From NCBI GenBank assembly GCA_019915015.1, contig JAHBBC010000044.1:1-64000 (forward strand): a stretch of DNA of 64,000 bases, written 5' to 3'. A program made the translations under genes and the position numbers. Below the pieces are notes generated by a model. The model worked only from the letters and a program-made list of their open reading frames with translations. It ran no database searches and was not told where the DNA came from. This stretch comes from Auriscalpium vulgare (taxonomy: Eukaryota; Basidiomycota; Agaricomycetes; Russulales; Auriscalpiaceae). Each line of letters begins with the position of its first letter. The first letter of the stretch is position 1. Positions 40,801 through 52,124 of this stretch are shown piece by piece.

Positions 40801-43006
40801 TGTAAGCCTACAGCTTACAGCATGGTCGGGAAATGCTACATATAAAGTGCTGGTTGGCAGAGAATATAACTTCTCTGTTAAACTGCCTTTTGGAGTAACA
40901 GTTATGACGCAGCACGTCTTGCCGCATCAGGAAAACGGTCGGCTAACGCCAAGCTCGCGCAAGCTCACAAGCTTCCGCAAGACTTCGTGATAGCTTGAAT
41001 CGTCTATACAGCTTGCTCAAGACCGTCCTCCGAAGCGACACGTTATGCACAGCTAGCACGTCTCTTGTATCGTCTAGACAGCTCTCCACTGCGGCTTGAC
41101 ATAGCTTGCCAGACCAGGGCAGGAACTGCCAGTGTGACCGTGGACGTCACACAGTTGTTTGAAAACTTTCAAGTCGTGTGCAGCGGCGCTCTCTCATACT
41201 TACTCTACCTCCATCCCGTCATTCTTGTACTCACTCTTCACCTTACCCACTTGTTCCTCGACGCTCGTGCTTCATTACACACTAACAGCGATGACTCACA
41301 ATGGACTACATCTGCTCAAATGTCACAGTTGAGTTGCTTGAACTGTCATGCTGGCAACCTCCCGGACGCACCCCACCTGAACGGCCTCGAACACGTCAGT
41401 CCCTGCTTGAACACGCCAGTGCATGCGAGCTATAGACACAAGTGTCTGGGTATAGGTGAGTAAATGCCTCAAGGAAACCGCCTTCACCAGGCATTTCTTA
41501 TTGTGTCTGCCACGTCACTGACTCAGTCCCCCATGCCTTGTACACCCCCGTCTCCAGCATTGCGCACTCCACGCGCTGCACCACCCTCAAATATTGCACC
41601 TACCTTTAGCCCCACACCGCTTATGCGCTGCCGTTCGCATCCTGCGGACAGCCGTCTCATCGTGGGCCAGGTGCGTGTCACGCTCCAATTTGTTCACACA
41701 GGAGAACCCGTCTTTGTGCAGTCAGCCTGCCCGACGCTCACAACAGCAACAAGGACAGCAGCAGCAGGCGGTGGTTGCAGAGTACAGGTCGCGGCCAGGC
41801 ACGGCGCGCTCGTGGGAGCATTCGCTGGCGGGCTCGTTCGAGGACGACAGCGAATTGGACGGCGGGGATGTGTACCTGCTGTTAGTCGCCATTCGGTGGC
41901 AGCAGAAACAGAAACGGCTGCGCGTGCAGGCGCAGGTACATTGGGAGCATGGACGGCGGCGCGTGCAGGCGCAGGTACATCGGGAGCATGGACCGCGGCA
42001 CGGTAACACATTCCTGGAGTAGGTGCGTATGTAATGTGGTAGTGCACGCGCGCGTCTCACCTGCCCCGTCGCTAGCTTGTCGCACGGCCAGTATGTCTGT
42101 CCTGAGGACAAATGAAAAAGGTGCGCACGGATCCTGCTCATGATGCGCCTGCGGCGACTGCCCGTGCATTAATAGGACCGATATTTATTCAGGCCGCCCG
42201 TTCCACCGGCGCCGCACAGGCGTGTTCCCCGGGCTGCGTTGGTCTGAGTTGTGGTCCGTCGACGCCGCGCATTTGAGATCAGGGTCCCCCAGGCCGCACG
42301 CAACAACAGGCTCATGACGTACGCGTCACCTGTGCTCCCCGCGGGGTAGGCTTAGCAGCAGGCTTGGATGTAGTTTACCTGTAGTCAAAGTTTCTATCCG
42401 GCTCTTGTGTCAGTAGTTACATGATTGTAATAAAATTGATTATCTGAATAATATTGCAAGCACGCGAGTGAGCTTTGGCCAGCTATCAAGAGCTCTCAAG
42501 CAGTCACAAGCCACTAGCTACGAGAAAGGCCGTCGGAAGCGACGGGTCTTGTGCAAGCTGTCTAGATGCGTCAAGCTCGCTTACTAGAGCTTGTGGTGTC
42601 TGTATAGAAGGGACCTAGCTTGATGCGTCTTGCGAGCTTGGGGCTCTGTCAAGACGCGCCAAGCTCGCTCCCGTTTTCCTGATGCGCTTACACTAACAGA
42701 GAAGTTACGGCTTGCAGGTCCTGGGTTCAATCCCTGGTCCGGGCAAGTTGCAATGGGTAATACCATTGGGGCGGCATATATGTCTCTTCACATATCAGAA
42801 ATCCCAAGGGAAACCTGTATAGGCCCGGGTCTTGAACCAGCCATATGGGGGGTTCTGTTCTGAAAATGGGGAAGAGTGTAAGCCTACAGCTTACAGCATG
42901 GTCGGGAAATGCTACATATATAGTGCTGGTTGGCAGAGAATATAACTTCTCTGTTAAACTGCCTTTTGGAGTAACGGTTATGACACAGCACGTCTTGCCG
43001 CTTACA
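40801..43006 (+). mobile_element. Short non-autonomous LTR retrotransposon (TRIM-like)
   Basis: Direct repeats of about 130 bp at 40801-40929 and 42877-43006 (TGTAAGCCTACAGC... ending GCTTACA in the right copy) are over 90% identical. They are flanked by the 5-bp duplication AGTGT (40796-40800 and 43007-43011). The right LTR is preceded by a purine tract, GAAAATGGGGAAGAG. Total length 2.2 kb. Internal frames (for example 41464-42022) show no gag, protease, reverse transcriptase or integrase features, and contain a small tandem repeat (about 41925-42000). At 42717-42745 the internal part holds a tRNA T-arm-like stretch with the B-box GGTTCAATCCC, but no matching tRNA 5' half. Direction is set by the purine tract. 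Confidence 0.82.
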
Positions 43007-43173
43007 AGTGTATTGTGATTTGGAGGTGAGGAAGGTGGCAGGGTGTGAGTTTGCGTGACGTGGCGCATTGGCATGTTGGCAGATGGCTGAAATATTGAGA
43101 GTCCGTCGGGATCAGCCGACACACAACATCAAGAGATGATTTTTCGCCTGTGGATGCGCGCCTCCTCGCCTAG

Positions 43174-43880
43174 ATGCCTCCCAGGCGCGCCGCCCAGCCG
43201 TCGACCTCGGAATCCGACCTACTACTCGCTTGCGATGCTATCAAAGCCACAAACATGACTCCCGCTGTGGCTCCACGCGAATTTGGTGTGTCTGTATCCA
43301 CTCTCTGTCGATGTCTGCTCGGCCTTGCGCGCCCTCGCAGTGCTGCCCACGAGTCCCAACAACTTCTTAATAATGCACAGGAGCTTGTGCTTACCAAATG
43401 GCTTGCACATATGGGGCAAACTGGTCATGCAGTGTCGAAGAAGACAGTTATCGAGAAGGTACACTCGCTATGCGGACGTACTCCAAACAAAAAGTGGATC
43501 TCCCGGTTTCTACAGCGTAACCCGAGCCTGACACTGGCGCGGCCAACCGGCATCGATCCCAAACACGCCCAGGCCTTTAACCACACGACAGTCAGTCATC
43601 ACTTCAAGCTCCTCGAAGAGTTCCTTGCTGAGAACGACATTCTGTGAGAGAATGTCTACAACATGGACGAGAAGGGTATCCAGCTGGGTGGCGGGCGCAA
43701 AGGCAATCGAGAGAAGGCGTTCTTTTCCCGTTCACAGCATATTCGGCTGAAGGTGTCGAGCTCAAACCTACAGCTTGTAACAGTGATTGAGTGTGTTTGT
43801 GCGGAGCCAGGGGCAAACTGCGAGCGAAATCCATTGCCGGGATTCGTCTTCCCAGGTGTTGACATGTTCCCGCTGATACG
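43174..43880 (+). pseudogene. Pogo/Tc1-type DDE transposase, broken
   Basis: Reads MPPRRAAQPSTSESDLLLACDAIKATN, then a psq-type helix-turn-helix (PREFGVSVSTLCRCL) and a CENP-B-type second HTH (LVLTKWLAHMGQTGHAVSKKTVIEKVHSLCGRTPNKKWISRFLQRNPSL). After an in-frame TGA at 43645-43647 the same frame continues ENVYNMDEKGIQLGGGRKGN, where YNMDEKG carries the first catalytic Asp. It runs on to GFVFPGVDMF, where similarity stops at about 43880; the second and third catalytic residues are missing. It is a dead, truncated copy. It might belong to the superfamily that moves TA-flanked MITEs such as the one at 16162-16857, but no TIR match was found. Confidence 0.82.
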
Positions 43881-44655
43881 CTATCACCCGGGACGGACCC
43901 TAGCGGGGCGTGCGGCGAGTGCCTCTCAGGACAACAACCACCAACACTGCCTCCTATACGTCGCGATCCAGACCGGGTGACTAGACTCGCAGAGTGGGAA
44001 GGTGTTCGTGTCGCTGTCGCGCTTCGCGCCCTCCCGCGGTCATGCGGGGCCACCTCCTACCGCCTAAACACCAAACTAAACACTCACCTGCCTGGGGATG
44101 CCCTCTACGGGATCCGCCCTCGAGTGCTTCGCACCCGTGTGCGAAGCGTCCGCCTATGGGCCGTGGCGCCCCCTCTTGCCTGTCCGCCTGCCTACCTGTT
44201 CCCACATCGGTGGGGTCCTGCCTTCCTAAGTCTGGTAGCGCCTCAGGCTACAGTTTCTGTGAGGTAAAGGGTGTGGGTGGCTTGCGCCGCCCACAGGTTG
44301 ATTGGGTTGCTACATCTCGCGCAGCTCCCTAAGTAGTGTCTCTACCTACGTCGCTAAGCCATCCCGATCTAGCCCGTTCCGGTGATCTGTTCCGTTGCCA
44401 GTCCCGGTTGCTCCTGGGTCGCCGGACCACGTTCCCATCACCCACGCTCCCGCGACCCTGCGCATTGCATGCTGCTTCCCCGTCTCGCGACGTCTCGCTA
44501 CACGCTTGCCCGCGGCCTGAACCTATCATTTCTCCCCCCAACTGAAACTGCAACTGTCCCCAGTTGCCAGGAACCGCGCGGAAACGGCATATAAGGGCTC
44601 GCGACCTTTCGCGATAACATCGCTGTGGCATCCCTTTGCCGATTTCTGTCCCGCG
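43881..44655. other. Spacer; likely left remnant of KDZ element 3 with promoter
   Basis: No exon recognised. GC-rich and pyrimidine-rich. A TATA box, GCATATAAGGGC at about 44588-44599, lies some 60 bases before the start codon at 44656. Confidence 0.45.
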
Positions 44656-44790
44656 ATGTCGCTCCCCGCCGACAACCTCGACCTCCTCAGCTTGTTGACG
44701 CAGGCCCCCTTCGCTGGTTTTGACCTTGGGGATGCCGACCGGGAGGTTACGCTACGTCTAGAGTGGGCCGACAAGGTCAACCAGCTTGTG
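44656..44790 (+). pseudogene. First exon of viroplasmin gene 3, cut off by element 2
   Basis: Opens MSLPADNLDLLSLLTQAPF and runs to LRLEWADKVNQLV, followed by a donor-like GTGCGT at 44791. The style (short acidic leader) matches the start of the viroplasmin gene of element 1. The remainder of the gene is found 12.3 kb downstream at 57157-59402, on the far side of KDZ element 2, which has inserted in the first intron. The link is inferred from position, strand and the exact element borders. Confidence 0.6.
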
Positions 44791-44879
44791 GTGCGTGCTG
44801 AGCCGTGGGGCATAGTTTATTCACTATCTCACAGCAGCTGTAACAGACCCATGGTGTCAAAGGGAGACCTGATAGTGCG

Positions 44880-45240
44880 AGTTTTTCACTATAGTGCATA
44901 TGTTTCTCACAGGGCAACGCAATTGTACTATAGTGTATATTCATTCAACTGAGCCAATATGTACTGTAGTGTATTTCGTCGTGAATATTTCTCGCAGGGC
45001 AGTGCAATGTACTATAGTGTATATTCATTCAGCTGAGCCAATATGTACTGTAGTGCATTTCATCGTGAATATTTCATTGTCAATGCACTATGGTAGCTAA
45101 AGCACAATAGTACTCTGTGCACATTCACTGTAGTGCACCAGATGCACTACAGTGCACGCGTGTACTACACCGGGTGCACCACAGTTCCCCGGATGCACTA
45201 CAGTGACCCGCATAGATTCACTGTAGTGCTTGTCAGACAA
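44880..45240. repeat. Left subterminal palindrome cluster of element 2
   Basis: About ten copies of a 10-14 bp palindrome (CACTATAGTG, GTACTGTAGTG, GCACTACAGTGC) within 360 bases. Part is an 84-bp tandem duplication (about 44925-45090, containing TATTCATTCAACTGAGCCAA). Such arrays near the ends are typical transposase binding sites. Confidence 0.75.
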
Positions 45241-45433
45241 ATCCTCTTAGATCACACGATAAATATTATTTTCTGTATTGAACCATAATGTAGCAAGATA
45301 TCAACAGCACAATCAATGGGACAGCACGATCAACACGAAAGCATGAACAAAAGGACAGCACAAGCAAGGGACACGGAAACTAGATACAGGGCCATATAGG
45401 AGCCATACCGAGGCCGCCAGTTATTTCCTCGCC

Positions 45434-48210
45434 CTATGAGCATGTTAGTGAGCGCCGACGCGACAGCACCGACACGCACCTCTTCGCAACGGAACCCTCC
45501 CCAGCATCCTCGGCACCTCGCTTTGTGCCGCCAAGCGACCCGTCAATCAACTGGGAGGCCACCCAGTCGACATCCTCGAGCGCGGAAAGAACCTCGCGTA
45601 CTTCGTCCTCGCTCTTAGCAGCGAAGGTCCACCACACAATTGTCATCAGGACGATGACAAAACCTTTCTTTCCACCCTTGCGCAGCTCGGGCCAGGTCTC
45701 CCCGGGGACGATCGCGCGGCTCATGGGCCACGACAGCTCGGCTGTCCGCCACGCGGGCTGCATGGCTGTCCACCACCCACGCCACGTGCGGGCGAATGTC
45801 GCGGCCTTGCCGGTAGGAGGAACTTTGCTGTACTTGCGCCCGCTCTTGAACCACGCGGGAATTGCCTTCGGCCGCACGTCCTTATCGTTGTTCAAGGTGG
45901 GGTCATTTTTCTAATTTACCGCGGCAATTAGTGCGGGCACCACAGCAGCTACAGAATTGGGCTTACCTCGGTGTCTTCTACGAGCAATCGCTCGAGCGTC
46001 AGCCAAGACCGGACCGTGCGCTGCCACTCAGGCTCGTTGATAGCTGACGCAAGGTAAGCAAACGCTTCTCGGACCCACTGTGGATCGCTGTCGTCGGCCA
46101 CGGCAGCACCGGGCTCCAGCTGCACTTGCTTGACGGGAACGGGGGATTCCGTGGTTGGCAGATTGGTGGGTGACGTGTCGGCGTGGGTAGGGGTGTCGGT
46201 AGGCGAGCGAGGGAGGGGTGCGGGGCTTGTAGAGGCAGTGCCAGCCCCGTCGGCCGGCGCTGGCTCACCATTAGCGGTAGGGGTAGGAAGCGTCGTCGTA
46301 GACACGGGAATGGATGTAGGCTTTGTAGCTGTGGCCAACTGAGCAGCATGCTCCGTGACCTGGGTGTCAGCGGGGGGCGTAGCACGCAGAGCGGCGGGTG
46401 ACTGGGCAGCGGCTTCCGTTGTGTTGCCTCCGGGCTCGTCGCGCTCAATATCGCCGCCCTCCGCGTCGTCGCCAGCCTCCGGGTCGTCTTCCATCTCCTG
46501 CCGTGCTTCATCGTCGAGGTCCATAGGGTCGTCAGCCTCTGGGTCGTCCTCCATCTCCCGCAGTGCTTCCTCGTTGAGGTCCGTGGCGTCGTCAACCTGC
46601 GGGTCCGTGATGCCTTCAAGTTCAGCATCCGAGGTAGAGGTCGGGCTATGAGATAACGGTGAGCAACGATACGGCATGGTTCAGATACATATGCTGACCT
46701 CGCACCACTCCTCAGGGAGCGCTGTCGACTTTCCGACGCAGCGTGAACCCGTCGCGCCCGAGGCCGCTTCTCAGCGGGCACCTTCAGCCCAGCTACGAGC
46801 TTGCTGCCAGCGTGGAGGAGGTCCATGCTAGCTAATATCCTCTCATTCTCCGCCATCCTCAAACGTCGGGCCTGCTCAGATGGCGTTCCGAGTGATTTCA
46901 CAGGGGGGTCCTTCTTCGGACGCATGGAAGACTTGTCCTTTTTCTGAGCAGGTGGGCTATCGGTGGATGGAGCAGTGTCGTTGGAAGGGGACGGCGCGGT
47001 GACTACAATGGTGGGGCCAGCGACTTGGGGACTTGAAGTCGACGTGCCAGCAGATAGACGCTCGCCGGCCCGCTCGACGGCATTTTCGGGATCCGCCGGT
47101 ATCGTCGACAAGTGCATCACCGTCGACGCCTCCGTCACTGGCGACGACGACACTGAAGACGGCTGGCCGCTCGCCAGGATCTCCTCGGCTGTGTTGAAGG
47201 TCAGTTAGATCCATTTCATGTTCTTTATTGAACCAACTTACGGTGTAATTTCTGCAGATACGCGATGAAGGGCTTCTCAACCGCCTCCGCAAATTGCGGA
47301 CACGAAGACTTGAAGCTACTGCCATCGTCTCTCGCTGTATGCAGACTACATGGCAAGTTCAGCATCAACTCTCCTCTTCACGACCATGACTCACGAGAAG
47401 GACTGCAGAACTCCGCCTTCGTCGAGGTTCGGCCCGCCCAGCATGATCGTTCCCGAGTACCCAGTCAAGTGATGAACCTCCTTGAGCACGACGGCTATCG
47501 TCCGGGGGAGCATATCAATGGCGCTGCAGTTCTGTGAGTATGATGCTCGCCGCAGATGGACTGGACTATACTAACGCTTTCATCTCGTTCAACCTCGCGT
47601 CGTCGACAGCGACGGGCACGTCCTCGCCAACACCCTTATCGAAGGCTTCGGCGACGGCCTGTTTGACGCTCGCTGTCTCTTCCAGCAACAGCTCACGGCA
47701 ACGCTTGTTTCGAAACGCCAGCGCGTCCTTCTTGGTCACCCCCGGTACAGTCGCAAGACGAACTTGCCATTCGGGCTCGACGATGGCTTGAAGTTTTTCC
47801 GCCCAGTACATACTCGTGTACGTCTGGTATGGTGCCAGACGCCTGGTGGCTTTCCCGGACAAGTCTAGAACTTTGACGGCGCCTGCGACACTGCGCGAGT
47901 TTGCTCCGCGAGTATGATTGTTATACCACTGTTTCAAGCGCTAATATCTTGTTAATTTACAGTCTGAAGACGCAGTCAACGGGCTTACCCGGCGTATAGG
48001 CGGATCCTCGGTTGGTCCATCCGTCTCTGGCCACCGCTCAAGCCAGGCGTCGAAGAGGACAGACCAGAAGTGGATGGTCGTCCGCTCGGCCTGATGCTCC
48101 TGGTACGCCGGGAAACGTTCCCAGAGAAACTCAAGCTGACTCAAGTCCGTCCACATTTTTTGGTTGACCGTCATAACCTTGGGAGCACTGGTTTTCGACT
48201 TGCGAGGCAT
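45434..48210 (-). CDS. Unknown KDZ-associated protein with NNHTR motif
   Basis: The minus-strand exons appear to form one gene, starting MPRKSKTSAPKVM at 48210. Readable parts: WTDLSQLEFLWERFPAYQEHQAERTTIHFWSVLFDAWLERWPETDGP; LKQWYNNHTRGANSRSVAGAVKVLDLSGKATRRLAPYQTYTSMYWAEKLQ; and KDALAFRNKRCRELLLEETASVKQAVAEAFDKGVGEDVP. Further on come LPRTIAVVLKEVHHLTGYSGTIMLGGPNLDEGGVLQSF, then a long low-complexity Ser/Thr/Pro and acidic region (DDPMDLDDEARQEMEDD). The C-terminus is VIVLMTIVWWTFAAKSEDEVREVLSALEDVDWVASQLIDGSLGG. Tryptophan-rich N-terminal helices and the NNHTR motif could be DNA-binding, but I do not recognise a family. It is divergent from the neighbouring viroplasmin gene 2. Exon borders in the low-complexity part are uncertain. 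Confidence 0.55.
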
Positions 48211-48639
48211 GGGTAGGGTTAGGACAACGCGCTGAGGGGAAAGGGGTACAGTTGCAGGGAGATAGTGAGTGCGCAGTGCAAGTTGACGGTTCGCACGTTC
48301 TACGTCAACTATCGGCCCATTTTTTTGATTTATTTCGTGCCTCCAGTGCCCTGATCCTCTGAGGTCGTAACGCACGCCACCGGCCAAGCAGGATTCGCGG
48401 GCAAGTGGCACTGTGCCGCGCGGCCCGCCGGCTTTTTCCATCGGAGATCATCGAAGGTTCAAAAGCGCACGGGTTGCACCTCAAGGTTGCCGTCCCTCTT
48501 TGCCTTTGACCACGACCATCGCCCCCAAAAAGCCTCCCACCGTCAACATCCTCTGCCCGCCGTGTCTCCCTTGATAAAACTCGCCTTTCAGCTCATCTTC
48601 TTGACTCTTTTCTCAAGCCCCCGTCCTCTTTCTGTCGCC
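48211..48639. promoter_or_regulatory. Divergent promoter inside element 2
   Basis: Separates the minus-strand unknown gene (start 48210) from plus-strand viroplasmin gene 2 (start 48640). Pyrimidine-rich near the right end; no clear TATA box or exon. Confidence 0.45.
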
Positions 48640-50333
48640 ATGGCCAACGGTAAGTAGTTATGTGCTAGTCTCGAAGAGAGCGCGCCTCTGATATGCGGTG
48701 CAGTCAACGACATCCCTATCGCCACAAGCGGCTCGCAGTTCCCGCGCATCAGCAGCCGTCGTTGCTTTGCTTTTTACACCGTCGTTGTTGGCCTGCAAGC
48801 CGGCGTATTCCAGGAATGGTAAGCTCATGCCCTGTGTGCGCCAGCTCTTTCTGATGGCCGCTTCGAGGTTGACTGCGTCCGCACTCGTCGTTGGCTGGCC
48901 AGGGGCACAGTTCCGAGGCTATCATACTCTCGAGGAAGCCGCCGCTGCGTACCACAGCGGGATGGCTGCCAACCCCAACCCGCCTGCTGAGCACCCCGCG
49001 AGCTTGGTGTTCCATTACGCGCACCCGGCTGCCGGCGACGCCGAGCCACCTGCAGGTGACGCCGAGCCACCTGCTGGCAACGCCGATCCACCCGCCGGCG
49101 GCGCCGAGCTTCTTGCAGGCAACGCCGAGCCACCTGCTGCTGATGTGCCTGCGACTCCGCCCTCGAACGCGCCTGCTTCCCCTCCCATACCCGTCATCTC
49201 CGTCCCCACGCCTGTCGTCTTGGCACCCACGCCACCTGTCTCCGTTGCCCCTCACGCCTCCTTGGTCCCTTCCCCCGCCTTTGCCAACACGGAGACGGTG
49301 GCCACGTCCACCTCAGAGGGCACCACCGCGGGGGATCTCGAGGAGCTGTCAAGCGTCATGCACAGTCTCAACGTCCAGAATCTCGTGCGCATACTCGAGG
49401 TTGGTGCGGAGGGGCGGCGCCCTGCGATTATGTCTTTGTCGATTGCTGTGCGGCCCAACCGTCGCCACGGCGAAAGCCGGTATACCGCTCTCGTGCGCAC
49501 CAACGACTCGGTAGGCTCACAGTTCTTGTATTTCCACGACGTCTGCTGATTTGTCTTTCTAGGCTGGCCATACGGAGTTAAGACTGCCGGCCTACGAGAG
49601 CGACGGTGAAGACAATGACTCGGAGGCTCCGTCCGCTTCTCAGGACGACTTCATCAACGTCCCCTCGCCCTCGCCTGCCTCCCCTCCGTCGCCGTTGCCG
49701 GCACCGACGCCGCCGTCGCCGTCGCCGTCGTCTGTCTCGGCTGTCCCACCGTCGTCATCCACAGAGCTCGAGTCCCTCAGTGATGTGAGTGATGTGACCG
49801 ACACAGTCTCCGTGCGCGGTTTCCTCGCGGGGCCTTCCAATGCGTTCACCTTCCCGGGCTGCCCTTCCCCAATCGAAGTGGCCGTCACCACGGACACGAC
49901 TGTCGTTGGCGCCCCGGCCCCGGCCCCGACCCCGGCCCGTGCTCCTTCCCCTCCGCCGGTCGCATCTGGATCTCGCACACGCCCGCTTCACTCCGGCCTT
50001 GGCGGGCCCACGTCAAGCACTGGCCGCTTCAACGCCGGTCGTTCGCATCGCCGCGGGTCCTACCTCCAGGCGCACATTGCCCAGGCCCACGTCGAAGCTT
50101 CTCCGGACGGAGAGCAGTGGTACGCGATTGCCGCTGGTTTCGAGATAGGGGTGTTCCGGGGTCCCTTGTAAGTGCTATCATTCTTCGTCCTCGCTGTGCA
50201 TAGTGTACTAATGATGTGCATCAGCTCCGAGATGCGCGACCTCGTCAACGGCTTCCCCGGTGCCCGCTTTCGAGGCTTCTCCACGCGCGCCCCCACTGAG
50301 GCTTGGTTTGCTCACCACGCCATTTGCGCGTAA
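48640..50333 (+). CDS. Two-domain viroplasmin/RNase H1-N-type protein 2
   Basis: The first coding exon is 10 nt (ATGGCCAACG), the second starts at about 48704. The N-terminal domain, read over an intron that ends GCTTCGAG, is CFAFYTVVVGLQAGVFQEWLTASALVVGWPGAQFRGYHTLEEAAAAY. This is a clear match to the RNase H1 N-terminal/viroplasmin pattern (FY-x-V-x-x-G-x-x-x-GVF-x-x-W ... PGAxFRGYxTxEEA). A long disordered middle rich in Ala/Pro/Ser follows, with AEPPAGD repeats and a patch GDLEELSSVMHSLNVQNLVRILEVG. The C-terminal domain is WYAIAAGFEIGVFRGPFSEMRDLVNGFPGARFRGFSTRAPTEAWF, an equally clear second copy, then stop at 50331-50333. No RNase H catalytic domain. Probably binds RNA-DNA hybrid or dsRNA through two ends; inferred from the family. 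Confidence 0.8.
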
Positions 50334-51111
50334 CTGTCCATGTGCGCTCTTTCCCCCTTCCCGGCGCCTCCACGCCATCATCTTGTCTTCTGCCTGTGGC
50401 GGCCTGTGCGCCATTATTTAACTCCCATCCCTCATTCCAACGACGGCCTGCGCGTTACCAAAAACATTGCTTGGTGCTCCAGGACGGCCTGCGCGTCATA
50501 TCTATTGTGGCTTGCCTGCGCGTTGTTTTCTTGTCATGTCTGATGTTCGTGCATGCGCATCTTGTATATACTGTGTATGGCGTCGGGTCGAGGTGTCGGT
50601 TGTCGGGTTGTGGTGCGAGTCGTTGGGTGGTGGTGTGTGTCGACGGGATGTGCGTGTTGTAGAGTTGTCGGTCCGATAGTTGAATGCTGTGCATGTACTG
50701 TTTGTTCCTTGCGTTGACGCAATATAGTTGTTGCTGGCGAGTTGCCATTACTACTGTGTGATCACGACCTGCGAAGACTGTTGGATGACTGCAAGCACTA
50801 CGGTAGTTTACGATAATGCGTTGGAGAACAGATCTCTGTGCTCAGTAGCGCCGTCGGGCCGGGCCAGCCCGCCAGCCCGCTTGCTAAAACCTTTTGGACA
50901 GTGAATACAAAGCTCCGGGCTGCGATTTAAATCACGAGGATATTAAGTCGTGATTTACACACATGCCCCTTTGACATGACAGAGTTTTGTATTTTTACGA
51001 TTAATGCTTGTATTCTTGTGGTACCGCGGCAGTCAAACCGACGCTCGCGTGACTTTCTTCTCTCCCCACTCCCTAGAGCCGAGTACTTTTGCTGGGCCCC
51101 GCTCCTCAGTC
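50334..51111. other. Spacer inside element 2
   Basis: No exon recognised. Contains GT-rich low-complexity sequence (about 50570-50660). Confidence 0.45.
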
Positions 51112-51839
51112 ATGGATTATTTTGACGGATATGACAGGTACTCAAGCTGTAGTCTCGTTACGGCTCTCTCACCATTGACTTACATTGACACACAAGCGTT
51201 CGAGCTGATGAGCGCAAGGATTACCAGCGCGCATATGCGGCCGCGCAAAGGGCTGCGGGACGCCGCAAGGTTGGGAAGGCATCGCACGCGAGTCGGATGA
51301 GAAATGCGTACCAACACGCTGTTGTTCCACGCCTGTAAGTGCCCTGTGCGCGCACGCGTTCTACGCACTGACCCGCTTGCCGACAATCAGGTCGTTGGCC
51401 TTGCGCGGACGTGGTCCGGATCCCGAGCGAACATTCATAATGGCTATGGACGAAAAGGAGGTACTTGACCAGTGCGAGGCTCTCAAGAAGGCTGCGCGTG
51501 AGGATACGGGGGAGGGCTGGGTTGACACGTATACCAAGGCCTTGCAAGGTCTGCTGCAGGAGCGCCTCCTCGATGCACGACGGGCACAGAACACGCCATC
51601 TGATGTCGCTCTCGCGCAGTACCGCGCTATCCATGGGCATCGCCGTATCATTGCTGGGATCCACCAGGAGATCGAGCTCCACTCCAAGGGAATGGAGGTC
51701 GTCGCACGGGCGACGGAAGACTATGATGTGATCCTGAAGGGCTGCAGGTGCATTCATGCTTTCAAGCTGGTCAACAGTTACTCATACCCATCCACGCAGG
51801 GTTAGAGAGACTGCGGTCCGAAAGATCTACGGGCTCTGA
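51112..51839 (+). CDS. Small basic HRR-motif protein 2 (KDZ accessory)
   Basis: Four exons fit without breaks. MDYFDGYD joins SVRADERKDYQRAYAAAQRAAGRRKVGKASHASRMRNAYQHAVVPRL, a basic stretch resembling a bZIP-like or AT-hook-rich leader. Then comes SLALRGRGPDPERTFIMAMDEKEVLDQCEALKKAAREDTGEGWVDTYTKALQGLLQERLLDARR, helical. The conserved core is AQYRAIHGHRRIIAGIHQEIELHSKGMEVVARATEDYDVILKG, ending CRVRETAVRKIYGL, stop 51837-51839. The core motif H-x-RR-x-(I/V)AG-(I/F/L)HQ-(E/L) is shared with the HRR genes of elements 1 and 3. About 200 residues. No known family recognised. It lies between viroplasmin gene 2 and the transposase, all on one strand. Confidence 0.7.
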
Positions 51840-52124
51840 CTCGACGCTGCATGGTATTTGATGGATGCCGCTTGCACCACTTTGCAAATATTGTCTCATA
51901 TCTTTTGTCCGTTGCTGGAGAGTCCATATATGCATGCCACCGTCTTCCAAGTACTGTAGTCTGCTTGTTGCGTGCCGCGAATTTTATTACAGTGTCTGCT
52001 TGTTGCGTGCCGCGAATTTGTTACTGGGTAGGCAACCATCACGTGATGGAATGGTTACTCAGACGCCGAGTGACGAGTCGCTCGGTCTGTCGCAGAAGGG
52101 TCCCCACAGAGACCCTTCAATGGT
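51840..52124. other. Spacer before the transposase gene
   Basis: Short intergenic region; a directly repeated GTCTGCTTGTTGCGTGCCGC occurs at about 51958 and 51993. No exon seen. Confidence 0.45.

Noticed and set aside
41464..42022. Open frames in the LTR element
   Set aside because: No retroelement protein motif; Gln/Arg repeats come from a short tandem repeat.
42690..42750. Possible tRNA gene (B-box GGTTCAATCCC and CCGGGCA end)
   Set aside because: No matching 5' half or acceptor-stem partner (TGCCCGG) upstream; only a T-arm-like stretch is present.
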